A program made the translations under genes and the position numbers. The notes below the pieces were generated by a model. It did not search any database and was not told the origin of the DNA. It saw nothing but the letters and a program-made list of their open reading frames with translations. Shown piece by piece: positions 23,643 through 34,269 of a stretch of DNA of 64,000 bases (position 1 is the first letter of the stretch; each line of letters begins with the position of its first letter). Source of the DNA: Stagonosporopsis chrysanthemi (taxonomy: Eukaryota > Ascomycota > Dothideomycetes > Pleosporales > Didymellaceae); NCBI GenBank assembly GCA_022560025.1, contig JAFISE010000023.1, positions 186,001 to 250,000 on the forward strand. The letters run 5' to 3'.

Positions 23643-25041
23643 ATATAAGTACAAGGCAAGGCTAGCTATTAGAAGAGACTTCTAAGATAACTAGAGAGAC
23701 ATATATACTACAACGCTAGTAGCAAGAGTATTCTACCTGCTTATAGCAGTAGCTACAGCTTTTAGCCTATAAGTATATTAGTATAATGTGCTAAATACCT
23801 TTCTAAATACACCTTTTAAACAGCTAGTCTACGTACGTATACTAAAGCTGTTTGTTGTATAGATAAGAAAGCTACTTAAGCTTAAGCAAGCTTTATATAG
23901 TCTAAAGAACGCGCTACTACTCTAGTATAAGTATCTTAAGCAGACGCTAATAAGGCTAGGCTTAAGATAAGTACAAGATATGCCTTGTCTATTTACTAGT
24001 AATTAGCTTATTATATTCTTCTATATGGACAATATTATTATTCTTATGCACCTATAATATCTAAGCTATTATAGCTAGTTTAAGAGACAGCCTTAAGAGG
24101 CCTATAGTATAAGATGTCTTAGAGAGCTAAAGTAGTTCCTTAGTATACGTATAGTAAAAGACTAGACAGCAGGAGCAATATAGCTAGTCTAGGACTTGTT
24201 TATTAACAAGAGATTAGCTAAATTTAACTTAGCTTAGATATTAAAAAGGTACCTAGCAGTACTATTAACTAATAGCTATCTACTACTAAGCGTTAAAGAA
24301 GTAAGCTTTAAACGCACACACCTATACTAGTAGCTAGTAGGTTTACTAGCCTATATCTTAACCTTTACAAGGCCTAACGTATTGCAAGTATACTTAGTAC
24401 TAGTAAGGCACCTATAGAATCCTAGACAGAAGTATATAGTAGCAGCTAAGCATGTCTAGAGATACTTAATTAGTACTAAGTACCTTGCTATTAGAGCATA
24501 TAATAGAGCAAGGAACAACACTATATATATTAGTTAAACTAATAATCTGCTGCTATTTTATAGAGCGTCTAATGCTGCGTTTATATACAACAAAGAGTTA
24601 AGGCAGAGCTTATATAGATATTTATTTAAGATATACAGAATATGTGTTAATTAGAAGGCTATACGTTAATACTTAGTTATAAAGTTAACTATAAAGGCAG
24701 AGCTTATAGCTCTATCTATAGCTAGAAGAGAGATAGAGTAGTAGAATTGTGTGTTTAGACATATTAAGCTTAACCTAGACGTAAAGCTTATTATCTACTG
24801 TAATAATAAGCAGACAGTAGGCATAGTTATAAAGTAAGACAACAGGCTATATACAAAGCTACGCTACGTTAATACATATTAGATATAGCTAAGGTAGGAG
24901 GTGTAGTAGCAGCGTCTACACGTAGCCTAGTGTCTAACTACAGACATACTAGCAGACAGACTTACAAAGACACTAGTATAACAGAAGTACTATAGATTTG
25001 TTAAACAGCTAGGCTTAGAAAGTATAGAGCAGTATATTAAG
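23643..25041 (+). pseudogene. Outer copia reverse transcriptase/RNase H relic
   Basis: Aligns over its length with 28606-30006 of the inner copia element but is far more AT-rich. The catalytic box reads Y-M-D-N (from YVDD) near 24024. It stops at TTAAG (25037-25041), where the inner element is inserted; the outer sequence resumes at 30254. Confidence 0.8.
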
Positions 25042-25197
25042 TGTTGTAGTGTAAGTTAGCTTTATAGGCCTTGATTATTACTCCTGTAACTCTCTTAGAC
25101 TAGCACGTCTTAGAGCATGTATATATTAACGCTCTCTAGCTAGCAAGTAATATAAGCGCAGTTTCTATTATTTTTAGTAGCTGCTTACGCTACAACA
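25042..25197 (+). repeat. 5' LTR of inner copia element
   Basis: 156 bp, TGTTGTAG...CTACAACA. I count about 23 differences from 30098-30253, all transitions, and all but one have A or T in this copy. Confidence 0.85.
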
Positions 25198-25213
25198 GTT
25201 ATAAGCCTAGAAG
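25198..25213 (+). other. Primer binding site of inner copia element
   Basis: gttataagcctagaag, directly after the 5' LTR and identical to 4783-4798. Best fit, after allowing C-to-T and G-to-A changes, is the half-tRNA initiator-Met primer. Confidence 0.5.
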
Positions 25214-25949
25214 CCTTTAGTTAATTGCTGCGTTTTACCTATTTATATACAGCCTACACAACTAGCTGTTAACTGTACTATTAAGGTAGCTAACAGCTAA
25301 TTAACATAAACTTAACCTAACTGTTAAGTGTTAGAAAGAGCTACACCTACAGAGGGCACAATAAGTACTTATAAGCAGGACTAGCTAGTAACAAAGACGT
25401 TAGTTGTACTTAGCAAGCCTAACAACTAGAAGAAATAGCTGTTTGTTAGAAAGGACACAGCAGACAGAGACAGCTTGTAGCTGTATGTTAACCTAGGTCT
25501 GTTAAAAGAGAAGCTAAGGAATCTACAAGATAAGAAGCTACAGGAAAAGCCTGTGTAGAAGTTTAAGAAGACACAAGTATCTAAGGAAGAGCAGGAAGAT
25601 ATTGATATTAAGGATCTATCTGCTAAAGAGATATCTGTCTACAATGTGTAGGCAAGGAAGTATAAGCGTAGCAAGGCAAGATAGCTACAGAAAGAGAAGG
25701 CCTTAAAGAGCTTTAATTCTAAGATTGCTAGGACAGTTAATGTTAGGCATCTAGATCTTATTGTTAACTGTGCAGACCTGTATAGTCGACTGACAACGCT
25801 TAAGAAGCACCTCTGTCTATTAGTAGGTAAGCAAAATCACTAGCTATGCAGCTGCTACAGAGCTGTGTGCACAAGGCTATAGAAGGCGAACCTTAATTCT
25901 TAGCTTAACAAGTGGGTAACAATTACTAGACTCCTAAGAGACGCCAAGA

Positions 25950-28900
25950 TGTCAGAGGTTGATAGCAATTAATCACAAGAGGACTTTATACTGTTGATCT
26001 AAAGGCTTGACAATAACTAGGCATTAACACAGCTGCAGGAGCTAGTTAAGAAGGAACAGCAAAGAGAGCAGTACACGTCAACTGCTGATCTTGTAGCTGA
26101 ATTTTGGTCCTACTGTCAGCGCACACGTCTAGTTGCCTTATCTATTAGTACATTTGCTACTCTAGGGGTAGCAGGCCCAGACAGCCCAATAGACTTAGGA
26201 GGATCTGCACAACGCGTTGTGTGCCCCTGCAGAGATAGTTACATGTTCAAAGACTGTCTATACGTTAACAGCAGCCTTTAGACAGCCAAATTAGCAGCTA
26301 GATAAGGCAGTTAAGAAGTTCAACAAGCTGCGCAAGGCAGATAGTATTATTGCTAGAATACTAAAACAGGCTGAGGCTCAGCTTAGAAGTAGCTAAGCAG
26401 AGAACAAGGCACAAAACAAGGCGCAGGCTGTCATCAGCATAGACAATAGCAAGCTAGTGCAAAGCACAACACACTGCAACGCCATGCTGCAGACTACAGC
26501 TATAGCTAATGAGACTCAGCTGCTGTTGCTTACAAGATAGATACTAGACCCAGGTTTGAACTGTCACGTCACAAACACTAGAGGATTAAACTAGACAGCT
26601 ATTAAGAAGGGAGAGCCTACAGATTACGTCTATGCAGGAGGAGTGCTAGCCTAGATAGAGGAATAGGGTGAGGTTGTACTCAGTGTCAAGACTCTGACAG
26701 GCCAGAGTTAGATAAAGCTAACGTACGTGGCCTATATCCCTAGATTCTTCACAAGCGTTGTTGGACTGTCACGCAGCAGGCCTCTAGGAGTTTACTTTGA
26801 TTCTGGCTGTGACTGCCTGTATCAGGGCAGACTATCAAACGTGATATGCCTGCTGCAGTATAAGGACGGGCACTGGCTTATTGATAACAAGAAGGAGCAG
26901 GCACCGCTGCCAGCTCTGCTGTCAGTATACGCAACACGTTATGCTGCTCCTAAGCCGTCGCGTGAAGACAGGAAGCCACTAGCAGTCAGTCCAGCAGAGG
27001 CTCACAGTCTGTTTGGCCACATTAGCCAGAGAGCAGTCGCTTAGCTTGACAGCCAGGTAGATAGTGTCAAGGTCAGTGAACAGCCTAAGGCACCTCAGTA
27101 GACAGAGTGTGAGACATGTGTACAGTCAAAGCTACACAAGCTTATTAGCAGACAGCCGCCTCAGGAGCCAGCTCAGCGTCTATTTTACAGACTAGGCGTC
27201 AACCTTGTGCAGCTGCGTGAGCGCTCAGAGCGCTGCTACAACAGAGACCTGTGGATGTTCTACGCGGTTAATTAGTACAGTCGCTGGCACAAGACCTGCT
27301 GCTTACTAGACAAGAGCTCAGTGACGCTCAAGCGTACAGCTCGTTGAATGCTAGCAAAGATCAAGCGTCAGTACCACGCTGATGTGTCAGTTGTAAGGCT
27401 AGACAGTGATCGTAGGTACAGTAAGATGCTACAGATGTTCAAAGAGCTTGGCATTGTAGTAGAGTCACGAGCTGAGTATACTAAGGAGCAGAATAGGTTA
27501 TCAGAGCGAGCTGGCAGCACCATAGTCACGAGAGGACGAGCTATCAGGATAGGCGGAGACCTGCCTATAGAGCTGTCCAACAAGTGCTGCATGACAGCTG
27601 TCTACCTACTCAATTAAACACCTACAAAAGCACTAGCCTAGAAGACGCCTTATGAGGTCGTATATAGACGCAAGCCAACAGTAGCTTATTTAGCAGCTAT
27701 TAGAGCAAGAGCGTACGTGTTGAACACTAAGCTCATGCGTAGAGAGAAGCTAGCATCAAGGGCGCTCATAGGTCAGCTGGTAGGCTATAACTCAACAAAC
27801 ATTTACCAGGTATAGATGCCTACACTGCAACAAGTTGTACAAACACGAGATGTAGTCTTTATGCTATCAGAGAGGAGAGCTAAAGAGGCTTACCCTAGCC
27901 ATCAGAAGCTGCAGGAGATAGTGGCCACTATTGATATCCCAGAGACTCAGGACAATAAGCAAGAGACAGAACAGGCTCTGCACGACGCTGATGACGTACA
28001 TGTAAGACAATCAGATGCAGAACAAGCTGAGCAGCAGCTCCTTAGTGAGGCTGTAAGAGAGCAGCAGTCAGACAAGGAGACAACAGCAAGGTGGCTGCCA
28101 ACGCCAGAGAGCACACCTGAGCCAAACGAGCAGTCAGTGAGCAGTCAGGAGACTGTCAAGTTGCCACAAGGCTGGCAGGCTATAGCACCTGACAACAAGG
28201 CTCCTAATCAACATATAAACAACGCGCCAAGGCAAGAAGAGATTAGTAGCTAGATTGATGCGTCAAACGTCCTGACGTCACAGAGACAGCAAAGCACGCT
28301 TAGAACGTACTTCACAGCATTTGCGTTAGCTGTCAAAGCAACAGAGCCTCAGAAGCTGATCAGAGAGGAGCTGGTCACAAGACTGCATAGAGAAAAGCTT
28401 CCACCGCCTCCACGACGTTAGAGAGACCTAGACAAGCATCTATTTAGACATAAGTTCAAGGATGCAGCACGTGCAGAGTTCACTAGCTGTAAGGATAAAG
28501 GCTGCTTTGCAGCTACAGCAGTCACAGCAGCTATAGCAGCTAAGGCACAGATACTCCCTCTGAAGTAGGTGTTTACGTACAAATTTAACAAGGACAGCTA
28601 CCTGTACAAGTACAAGGCAAGGCTAGTTGTCAGAGGAGACCTCTAGGATGACTAAGGAGACACATATGCTGTAACGCTAGCAGCAAGAGTGTTCTGTCTG
28701 CTAATAGCAATAGCTGCTGCCTTTGATTTGCACGCATATCAGTATAATGTGCTGAATGCCTTCCTAAATACACCTCTTGAACAGCTAGTCTACGTACGTA
28801 CACCAGAGCTGTTTGTCGCACAGATAGGAGAGCTACTTAAGCTTAAGCAAGCCTTGTATGGCCTAAAGGACGCGCCGCTGCTCTAGTACAGGCATCTTAG

Positions 28901-30008
28901 GCAGACGCTGATAAGGCTAGGCCTGAGACACGTACAGGATGTGCCCTGTCTATTTACTAGTGATCAGCTAATTGTGTTCTTCTACGTAGATAATATCGTC
29001 GTCCTTGTGCACCCACAATACCTTAGCTATCACAGCTAGTTTGAGAGACAGCTTCAGGAGGCCTATAGCGTGAGATGTCTTAGAGAGCTGAAGTGGTTCC
29101 TTAGCGTGCGCATAGTAAGAGACTGGACAGCAGGAGTGATATAGCTAGTCTAGGACTTGTTTATTAACAAGGTGTCAGCCAAATTTGACTTGGCTCAGAC
29201 ATTAGGGAGGTACCCAGCAGTACCGTTGACTGACAGCTATCTGCTGCTAAGCGTTGAAGAAGCGAGCTTTAAACGCACACAGCTGTACCAGCAGCTAGTA
29301 GGTTCACTAGCCTACATCTTAACCTTCACAAGGCCTGATGTTTTACAAGCACACTCTATTCTAGCAAGGTATTTGCAGAATCCTAGACAGAAGCACGTAG
29401 CAGCAGCTAAGCACGTCTGGAGATACTTGATTAGTACTAAGTACCTTGCTATTAGAGCGTGCAATAGAGCAAGGAACAACACTACATACATTAGTCAAAC
29501 TGATAATCTGCCGTTTTATAGAGCGTCTGACGCTGCGTTTGCAGACAACAAGGAGTCAAGGCAGAGCTTATATAGATATCTGTTCAAGATGTATAGAATG
29601 TGTGTTGATTAGAAGGCCACACGTCAACGCTCAGTCACGAAGTCAACAACAGAAGCAGAGCTCCTGGCTCTGTCAATAGCTAGAGGAGAGATAGAGTGGT
29701 GGAACAGACTGTTCAATCACATTAAGCTCGACCTAGACGCAAAGCCTGTTGTCTACTGTGATAATCAACAGACAGTAGGCATAGTCACAAAGCAGGACAA
29801 CAGGCTACATACAAAGCTACGCCACGTTGACACACATTAGATGTAGCTAAGGCAGGAGGTGCAGCAGCAGCGTCTACACGTAGCTTAGTGTCCAACTGCA
29901 GACATGCCAGCAGACAGACTTACAAAGACGCTAGTACAACAGAAGCACTACAGGTTTGTTGAACAGCTAGGACTAGAGAGCGTAGAACAGTATATCAAGT
30001 GCTCTTAA
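25950..30008 (+). pseudogene. Inner copia gag-pol relic (gag, integrase, RT, RNase H)
   Basis: Readable segments on the plus strand occur in copia order. A gag-like part lies around 25.95-26.5 kb. The integrase zinc site includes GHISQRAV near 27015-27040 and CETC near 27110. The integrase core at 27348-27617 has an LDSDRRYSK segment and an EQNRLSERA segment. A Glu/Gln-rich linker spans 27816-28253. RT at 28560-29000 has FDLHAYQYNVLNAFLNT and the catalytic box YVDN at 28983-28994, where the second Asp has become Asn. RNase H is at 29480-29830. In-frame TAG codons (for example 27042-27044, 27615-27617, 28251-28253 and 28563) are what CAG or TGG become after RIP. It cannot encode an active polyprotein as it stands. 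Confidence 0.8.
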
Positions 30009-30097
30009 GACGCTGATATACTAGATCTAGCAGGACTCACAGGATAGTACTGATAGTACAACGTTCAGCTTTGTTGTTCACGCCAGCTAGGGGGGTG

Positions 30098-30253
30098 TGT
30101 TGCAGTGCAAGTCGGCCCTACAGGCCTTAATCGTCACTCCTGTGACTCTCCTGGACTAGCACGTCTCAGAGCATGTATATATTGACGCTCTCTAGCTAGC
30201 AAGTAACACAAGCGCAGTTTCCATCATTTTCAGCAGCTGCTTACGCTGCAACA
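30098..30253 (+). repeat. 3' LTR of inner copia element
   Basis: 156 bp, TGTTGCAG...CTGCAACA with intact inverted ends, nearly free of RIP changes. Confidence 0.85.
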
Positions 30254-30356
30254 TTAAGCGCTTGCAAGACGCTAATATACTAGATCTACTAGGACTTACA
30301 GGATAGTACTAATAGTACAACGTTTAGCTTTGTTGTTCACGCCAGCTAGGGGGGTG
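30254..30356 (+). other. 3' internal tail of the outer copia element
   Basis: Begins with the TTAAG duplicate and then repeats 30007-30097 with a few transitions, including the polypurine tract at 30348-30356. It is the outer element continuing after the inner insertion. Confidence 0.8.
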
Positions 30357-30509
30357 TATTGCGGTGCAAGTCAGCCCTACAGGCCTTGATCGTCACTCCT
30401 ATAACTCTCCTAGACTAGCACGTCTCAGAGCATGTATATATTGACGCTCCCTAGCTAGCAACACAAGCGCAGTTTTCCATCATTTTCAGCAGCTGCTTAC
30501 GCTGCAACA
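30357..30509 (+). repeat. Right LTR of outer copia element
   Basis: 153 bp, TATTGCGG...CTGCAACA (TG start mutated to TA). Followed directly by ATTTA. Confidence 0.85.
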
Positions 30510-30514
30510 ATTTA
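30510..30514. repeat. Target site duplication (right) of outer copia element
   Basis: ATTTA, identical to 4621-4625. Confidence 0.85.
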
Positions 30515-30638
30515 TGTCCGTAATTGCCGAGTATGACCGCGATGACCTCATCCAGAATTAATGATTGCTCGCACATTACTTCGTTGTACAGAACACACGT
30601 CCTGCTTCATCCATCTTACGGCAACAATCTAGGACACC

Positions 30639-31628
30639 ATGCCGATTGCTCTGACAAATGCCACAGGCAAGCTCGGCGGCGCCGTGCTGAGCGCCATTCT
30701 CGAGAACAAAGTCATTGATGCCAAAGATTTGGTCGTCTGCGTGCGTCTAACGTTATGGTTCTCTCTAATACCGACCTAACATACAACCTAGACATCTTCG
30801 GATACCACAGACTCGCGTTTCGACACTCTCCGCTCACAAAACATAACCCTGCGTCAAGCCAACTTTGATGACCCCTCCTCTCTCAAGAAAGCTTACTCAG
30901 GATGCGACAAGTTGTTTCTTGTTTCAACGCCGCGCATCGAGATGGATTATAACGACGCGCCTCTATGGCAGGGACGGGAAAAACATCACCGCGCCGCCAT
31001 TGATGCTGCAATCGAAGCGGGCGTGAAACACATCTACTACACCTCGCTCGGCTTCGGCAACCCGAGCAAGGCGTGCGTTATGCGCGCACATATCCGGACG
31101 GAGGCGTACTTGCATAACTTGGAAAAGGACAGAAAGGCTAAGATCACGATCATAAGAGAGGGCCTATACAATGAGAGCTGGCCGCTGTACTTCGGATACT
31201 ACTTCGGCTTGAAGGAGGAGACCAGGAAGGAGGTTGTTGTTGCGGGCGACGGTCCAATCAGCTGGACCAGTATCTCTGACATGGCTTTCGGCACAGCCAA
31301 GGTGCTCGCTGCACCTAGCGAAGAGTACAGCGGGAAGACTTTCTATCTAAGCCAGAAGAAGACATGGACACTACAAGATGTCACGGGCATCGTGAGCAAG
31401 GTCAGGGGAGAGGAAGTCAAACTCAAGGTTGTCAGCAGGAAGGAATATGAGGACTTCTATGCTGAGAAGGGTACGGAGAGAGCCAGTGTAGAATGGTGGA
31501 CCAGCTCGTACGATGCTCTCAAAGACGGAGAGTGTGCTATCGATGATCCCATTCTAGAAGCACTGCTGAAGGAGGCGGGCAGGAGTCCAGAACCGCTTGA
31601 GGCGACGATCGAGAGGATGCTAAAGTAG
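30639..31628 (+). CDS. NmrA-like NAD(P)-binding protein
   Basis: Atypical short-chain dehydrogenase-fold protein of the NmrA/HSCARG group, which binds NAD(P) and acts as a redox sensor or as a reductase on small substrates. Two exons, 30639-30740 and 30792-31628 (51-bp intron), give 312 residues. The start CACCATGCC has good context and directly precedes the first strand of the Rossmann fold. Residues 6-14 (TNATGKLGG) are the glycine-rich dinucleotide loop, and VVCTSSD across the intron is the second strand with the phosphate-binding Ser. YYTSLGFG near residue 130 fits the usual position of the fourth strand. The protein ends in a helical C-terminal part (LEALLKEAGRSPEPLE). The start lies 125 bp beyond the island, so its original promoter has been largely displaced. 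No cluster partner indicates the substrate. Confidence 0.85.
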
Positions 31629-31645
31629 AAACCCCTCAAGTATAC

Positions 31646-32215
31646 ATGATGCCACGCAATTTGCAGCAACCTACGCAGCCTTCAATTCAGGATTACCCAG
31701 GGAAACGGCCCCTTTCCAAGACTTTTTTTCCTCTAACACAATCCATCTTGGTTAAGAACTGCGACCTTGTCGCACTATTCACTGGGCCGTTCTTGACTTC
31801 TGATGCTGACCCCGGATCTAGTCCTTGGCTGAGCGTGGCAATGTGCAACTTGTCTGCTCGTAGCGGCCGATTGATGCGACTGAGCGAGGACATAGCTGCA
31901 GCAACGTATGTGTCCCCGGACATAGCCTTTTTACAGGTGCTATCTCAAGCTGATAGCGACGAAATTACACTCAGGACTTCTCCACTACAGTTCGCTATGA
32001 CTGCATTGTGTGGAATCTGCCGAAGACAAAGACGAATTGCGCCAAGGCTGGAGTTATTGTTCATTGACTTAGGCCTCAGGGGTGTAGTGAAGGATCAACG
32101 TGGTGTGGCCCTGCCGAGTGAAATGGAGAACGTGAACTCGATGAAGGAAGCAATGATATATCAGATGTATTGGTGTGTTCTTATTTCCGAACAAAGACAG
32201 ATCGCCACAAGATGA
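31646..32215 (+). CDS. Doubtful ORF, 189 codons
   Basis: Open frame starting 18 bp after the NmrA-like stop. No domain, signal peptide or homologous family is recognised. The Cys/Arg content and lack of any splice extension make it look like a chance ORF or an old gene remnant. It is listed because it is the only sizeable frame between two genes. Confidence 0.2.
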   Translation: MMPRNLQQPTQPSIQDYPGKRPLSKTFFPLTQSILVKNCDLVALFTGPFLTSDADPGSSPWLSVAMCNLSARSGRLMRLSEDIAAATYVSPDIAFLQVLSQADSDEITLRTSPLQFAMTALCGICRRQRRIAPRLELLFIDLGLRGVVKDQRGVALPSEMENVNSMKEAMIYQMYWCVLISEQRQIATR

Positions 32216-32477
32216 ATGATCAGGTGGAGATAGTGACGGATCCTGGTGGAAGATCAAATGGTTCAGGGTTGTTCTAAGGAGCCACAAGCTGGTAATGAAG
32301 TCCCAACACCCACACTTCTAAATTGTCAGGGTACTCTTCCCCGAATAACTCAAGGCTGGAGCGTGTTAGCCACAATATCTTGTCGCCTCGCATCGAAGAC
32401 ACTTTTAAAAGGAAATACTAGTTGGATTATGTGGCATACAGCGCATAGCGTGTAGACACTTAAGCAATAACGCAAAA

Positions 32478-33275
32478 TCACAAAAGACGCCTAGCATCTA
32501 CATGCACCCTCCGCTGCTTCGAATAGTCCTTTGCAGGCGTCCTTTCTTTTGTCCCCAACTTTCTAACAACCCCAGCCTCACCCTGCAGCTGCATGCGCAA
32601 CTGCCTCGAGAACCGCTGAATGTTCATTCCAACTTTGATAGCCTGGTCCGTGTACTCTTCAAAAGCAGTACCGTCTAGCAAAGCCTGCTTCTTAAAGACT
32701 TGGCGATATAACTTCACAGCCTCGTTGGTCGTCTTCTGCAGTTCCCTCGCGAAACGTCTAATGCGGCTCCACTTGATAGAGTGTTGTGGAGCTTTCACCT
32801 TGAGGAACAGGCCTAGATACTTTACCAGTTCTGATTTGGTGTTGCTTGATATTACTAACGCACTTGGGCTTTGACCACTTGTCCTCCTCAATTTAAGGAC
32901 GAGCTTTGGAAAAGGCGGCGGGCTCGTTTCCTCAATCTTGATGTGTGGTGGAGGTGAGTTTCGTGTCGCGGTGTTGGCGGCGAGATCTTTGGAACGACGG
33001 TTCGTGCTGGCGTGGAAAGTGCTTCTTAACGAGACCATGAGTTTGACTTTAGATGCTTGAAAAGGTGATTTGAAAGTATTCAGATGCTGCTTTGGAACTG
33101 TAGGTAGTATGTTTATATATCCGATTGAAGCGTGCGTGAATTTAAACTCTGGTTGCTTCGCGAATTGTTCTTTACTGAACCATACTTGACAAGGTCGGTA
33201 CTGACACGCCCTGAATTCCTTCAAAAATTCAAATGACGAGACACTACTGAATTCAATAGGTCGGATCAGAACCAA
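32478..33275 (-). CDS. Hypothetical basic helical protein
   Basis: Single open frame of 265 codons; not recognised. The first 79 residues are aromatic-rich and irregular. An internal Met at 33039-33037 (MVSLRSTFHAST) may be the true start, giving about 186 residues. What follows is basic and Pro/Ser-rich (IKIEETSPPPFPKLVLKLRR), then a mostly helical half containing LGLFLKV, RRFARELQ and KLYRQVFKKQALLDGTAFEEYTDQAIK without transmembrane segments. It could be a small nuclear or cytosolic lineage-specific protein. The composition resembles expressed fungal orphan genes more than random ORFs. Confidence 0.45.
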   Translation of the reverse strand: MVLIRPIEFSSVSSFEFLKEFRACQYRPCQVWFSKEQFAKQPEFKFTHASIGYINILPTVPKQHLNTFKSPFQASKVKLMVSLRSTFHASTNRRSKDLAANTATRNSPPPHIKIEETSPPPFPKLVLKLRRTSGQSPSALVISSNTKSELVKYLGLFLKVKAPQHSIKWSRIRRFARELQKTTNEAVKLYRQVFKKQALLDGTAFEEYTDQAIKVGMNIQRFSRQLRMQLQGEAGVVRKLGTKERTPAKDYSKQRRVHVDARRLL

Positions 33276-34269
33276 GATAATTTTGTCTTACTTCTGCAAT
33301 TCTCTACGAGCAGAACAGTAGTCTTTCTTTCAATGTCAAGGCTGGAGGACTTCAGGTTGGTCACCGGCTTGCACATAACTGTAAAGCGCACATCGGGGCT
33401 CACATCCTTTACTTTACGCTCTCCCGAGACCATCGTTCATTTTATCATACCTCCATGACAGCCAGCGGCCATATGACGAAGTTACCGAACAGCGGAAGTG
33501 CTATAGGCTGAGCAGCACTCCATATCGCGCTGACGAGAGCTAAACTGGTACCGGGGCCAGTGTCTGTGTAAACCGCCGGCATAAGAACCGCAGTAGGCGC
33601 TTGAAACTGGAAGTGCAACGACCACAATTCCCGTACCGACGAAAGAAGCCACACGCTTATGTCATACGCGAACCCTGTATATATAGCGATCTGAAAATGG
33701 TAGATAAGGCGGCGCAATCTGCCCCCTCACTCGAGACGGCCAAGAAGGCTGTGATCGTCTCAAATGCAGCGCACGCACAGTCGCCTAACTATAGCTAGGC
33801 CATATTAGTACCCACATTGATTGTTTTGAACCAGCTACTCGGGCGGTGGCACGCGCGAAGGTCTCTCTGGGACCCATGTCCATGTCATAGCGGCCTCAAT
33901 AATGCAGGTTGGAGCGTTTTGGGGTAACATGGATCCCACCTGCCCGGAGATGACCCTGCGCTGCGTGTTGACTGGTCACCAGCATGCAAGCGGGCTACAA
34001 AGGAGACTCACGTATGCGCATGGTATTGATATCTCTGATGTCTGTGCTGCAATGCCTGGCTGAGGAGGGATCGAGAAAAATGTCATTGTCGCTGCTGGAC
34101 TGAGAATTCGCCCATATGAATAATAATCCAGTCCTCACTTATCGAAAGCAAAGTTGCCTTTTATTAAGTACAGAGACATGTAATGAGGTCATCATTGTGT
34201 GGAATAAGCAAGAGGTAGGAAAACTGAGCGTTGAACACTGCTATTGAGACCAGCTACAGACAGGCGTGC
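33276..34269. other. Intergenic stretch with a possible transporter relic
   Basis: No complete gene. The minus strand at 33445-33717 stays open for 90 codons and reads like part of a major-facilitator transporter (VYTDTGPGTSLALVSAIW then hydrophobic residues), but it has no conserved continuation on either side. Best seen as a possible decayed fragment. Confidence 0.3.

Larger units (their letters stand above)
25042..30253 (+). mobile_element. Inner Ty1/copia retrotransposon, near full length, inserted in the outer copy
   Basis: 5,212 bp with 156-bp LTRs (25042-25197, 30098-30253), flanked by TTAAG at 25037-25041 and 30254-30258. Order on the plus strand is gag-like, integrase, reverse transcriptase, RNase H, which is the copia order. 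It is inserted into the 3' end of a sibling element of the same family. From about 25.8 kb rightward it is much less RIP-mutated than its neighbours, so long stretches stay readable, but stops and frame breaks remain. A polypurine tract (aggggggtg, 30089-30097) precedes the 3' LTR. Confidence 0.85.
4626..30509 (+). mobile_element. 25.9 kb nested retrotransposon island, outer Ty1/copia element
   Basis: The outer boundary is a Ty1/copia-type element: left LTR 4626-4782 and right LTR 30357-30509, flanked by the same 5 bases (ATTTA at 4621-4625 and 30510-30514). The LTR ends form the short inverted repeat TGTTGC...GCAACA. Internal sequence after the left LTR (4783 to about 5690) matches the internal 5' region of the inner copia copy (from 25198), and 23643-25041 matches its reverse transcriptase/RNase H part (about 28606-30006). 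The element's 3' tail is 30254-30356. Between these pieces lie other elements. The outer copy is saturated with stops, mostly TAG/TAA where the inner copy has CAG/CAA, as expected from CpA-to-TpA RIP. The central part of its pol gene (equivalent to about 25975-28605 of the inner copy) was not found. Confidence 0.85.

Noticed and set aside
30098..30509. Two LTRs in tandem separated by about 100 bp, as if a tandem duplication or solo LTR
   Set aside because: The TTAAG and ATTTA duplicates explain it fully: the first is the inner element's 3' LTR, the piece between is the outer element's tail, and the second is the outer element's 3' LTR.
4621..30514. Starship-type giant transposon
   Set aside because: Boundaries are copia LTRs with a 5-bp duplication. 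No tyrosine-recombinase (DUF3435) captain gene or cargo genes are visible.
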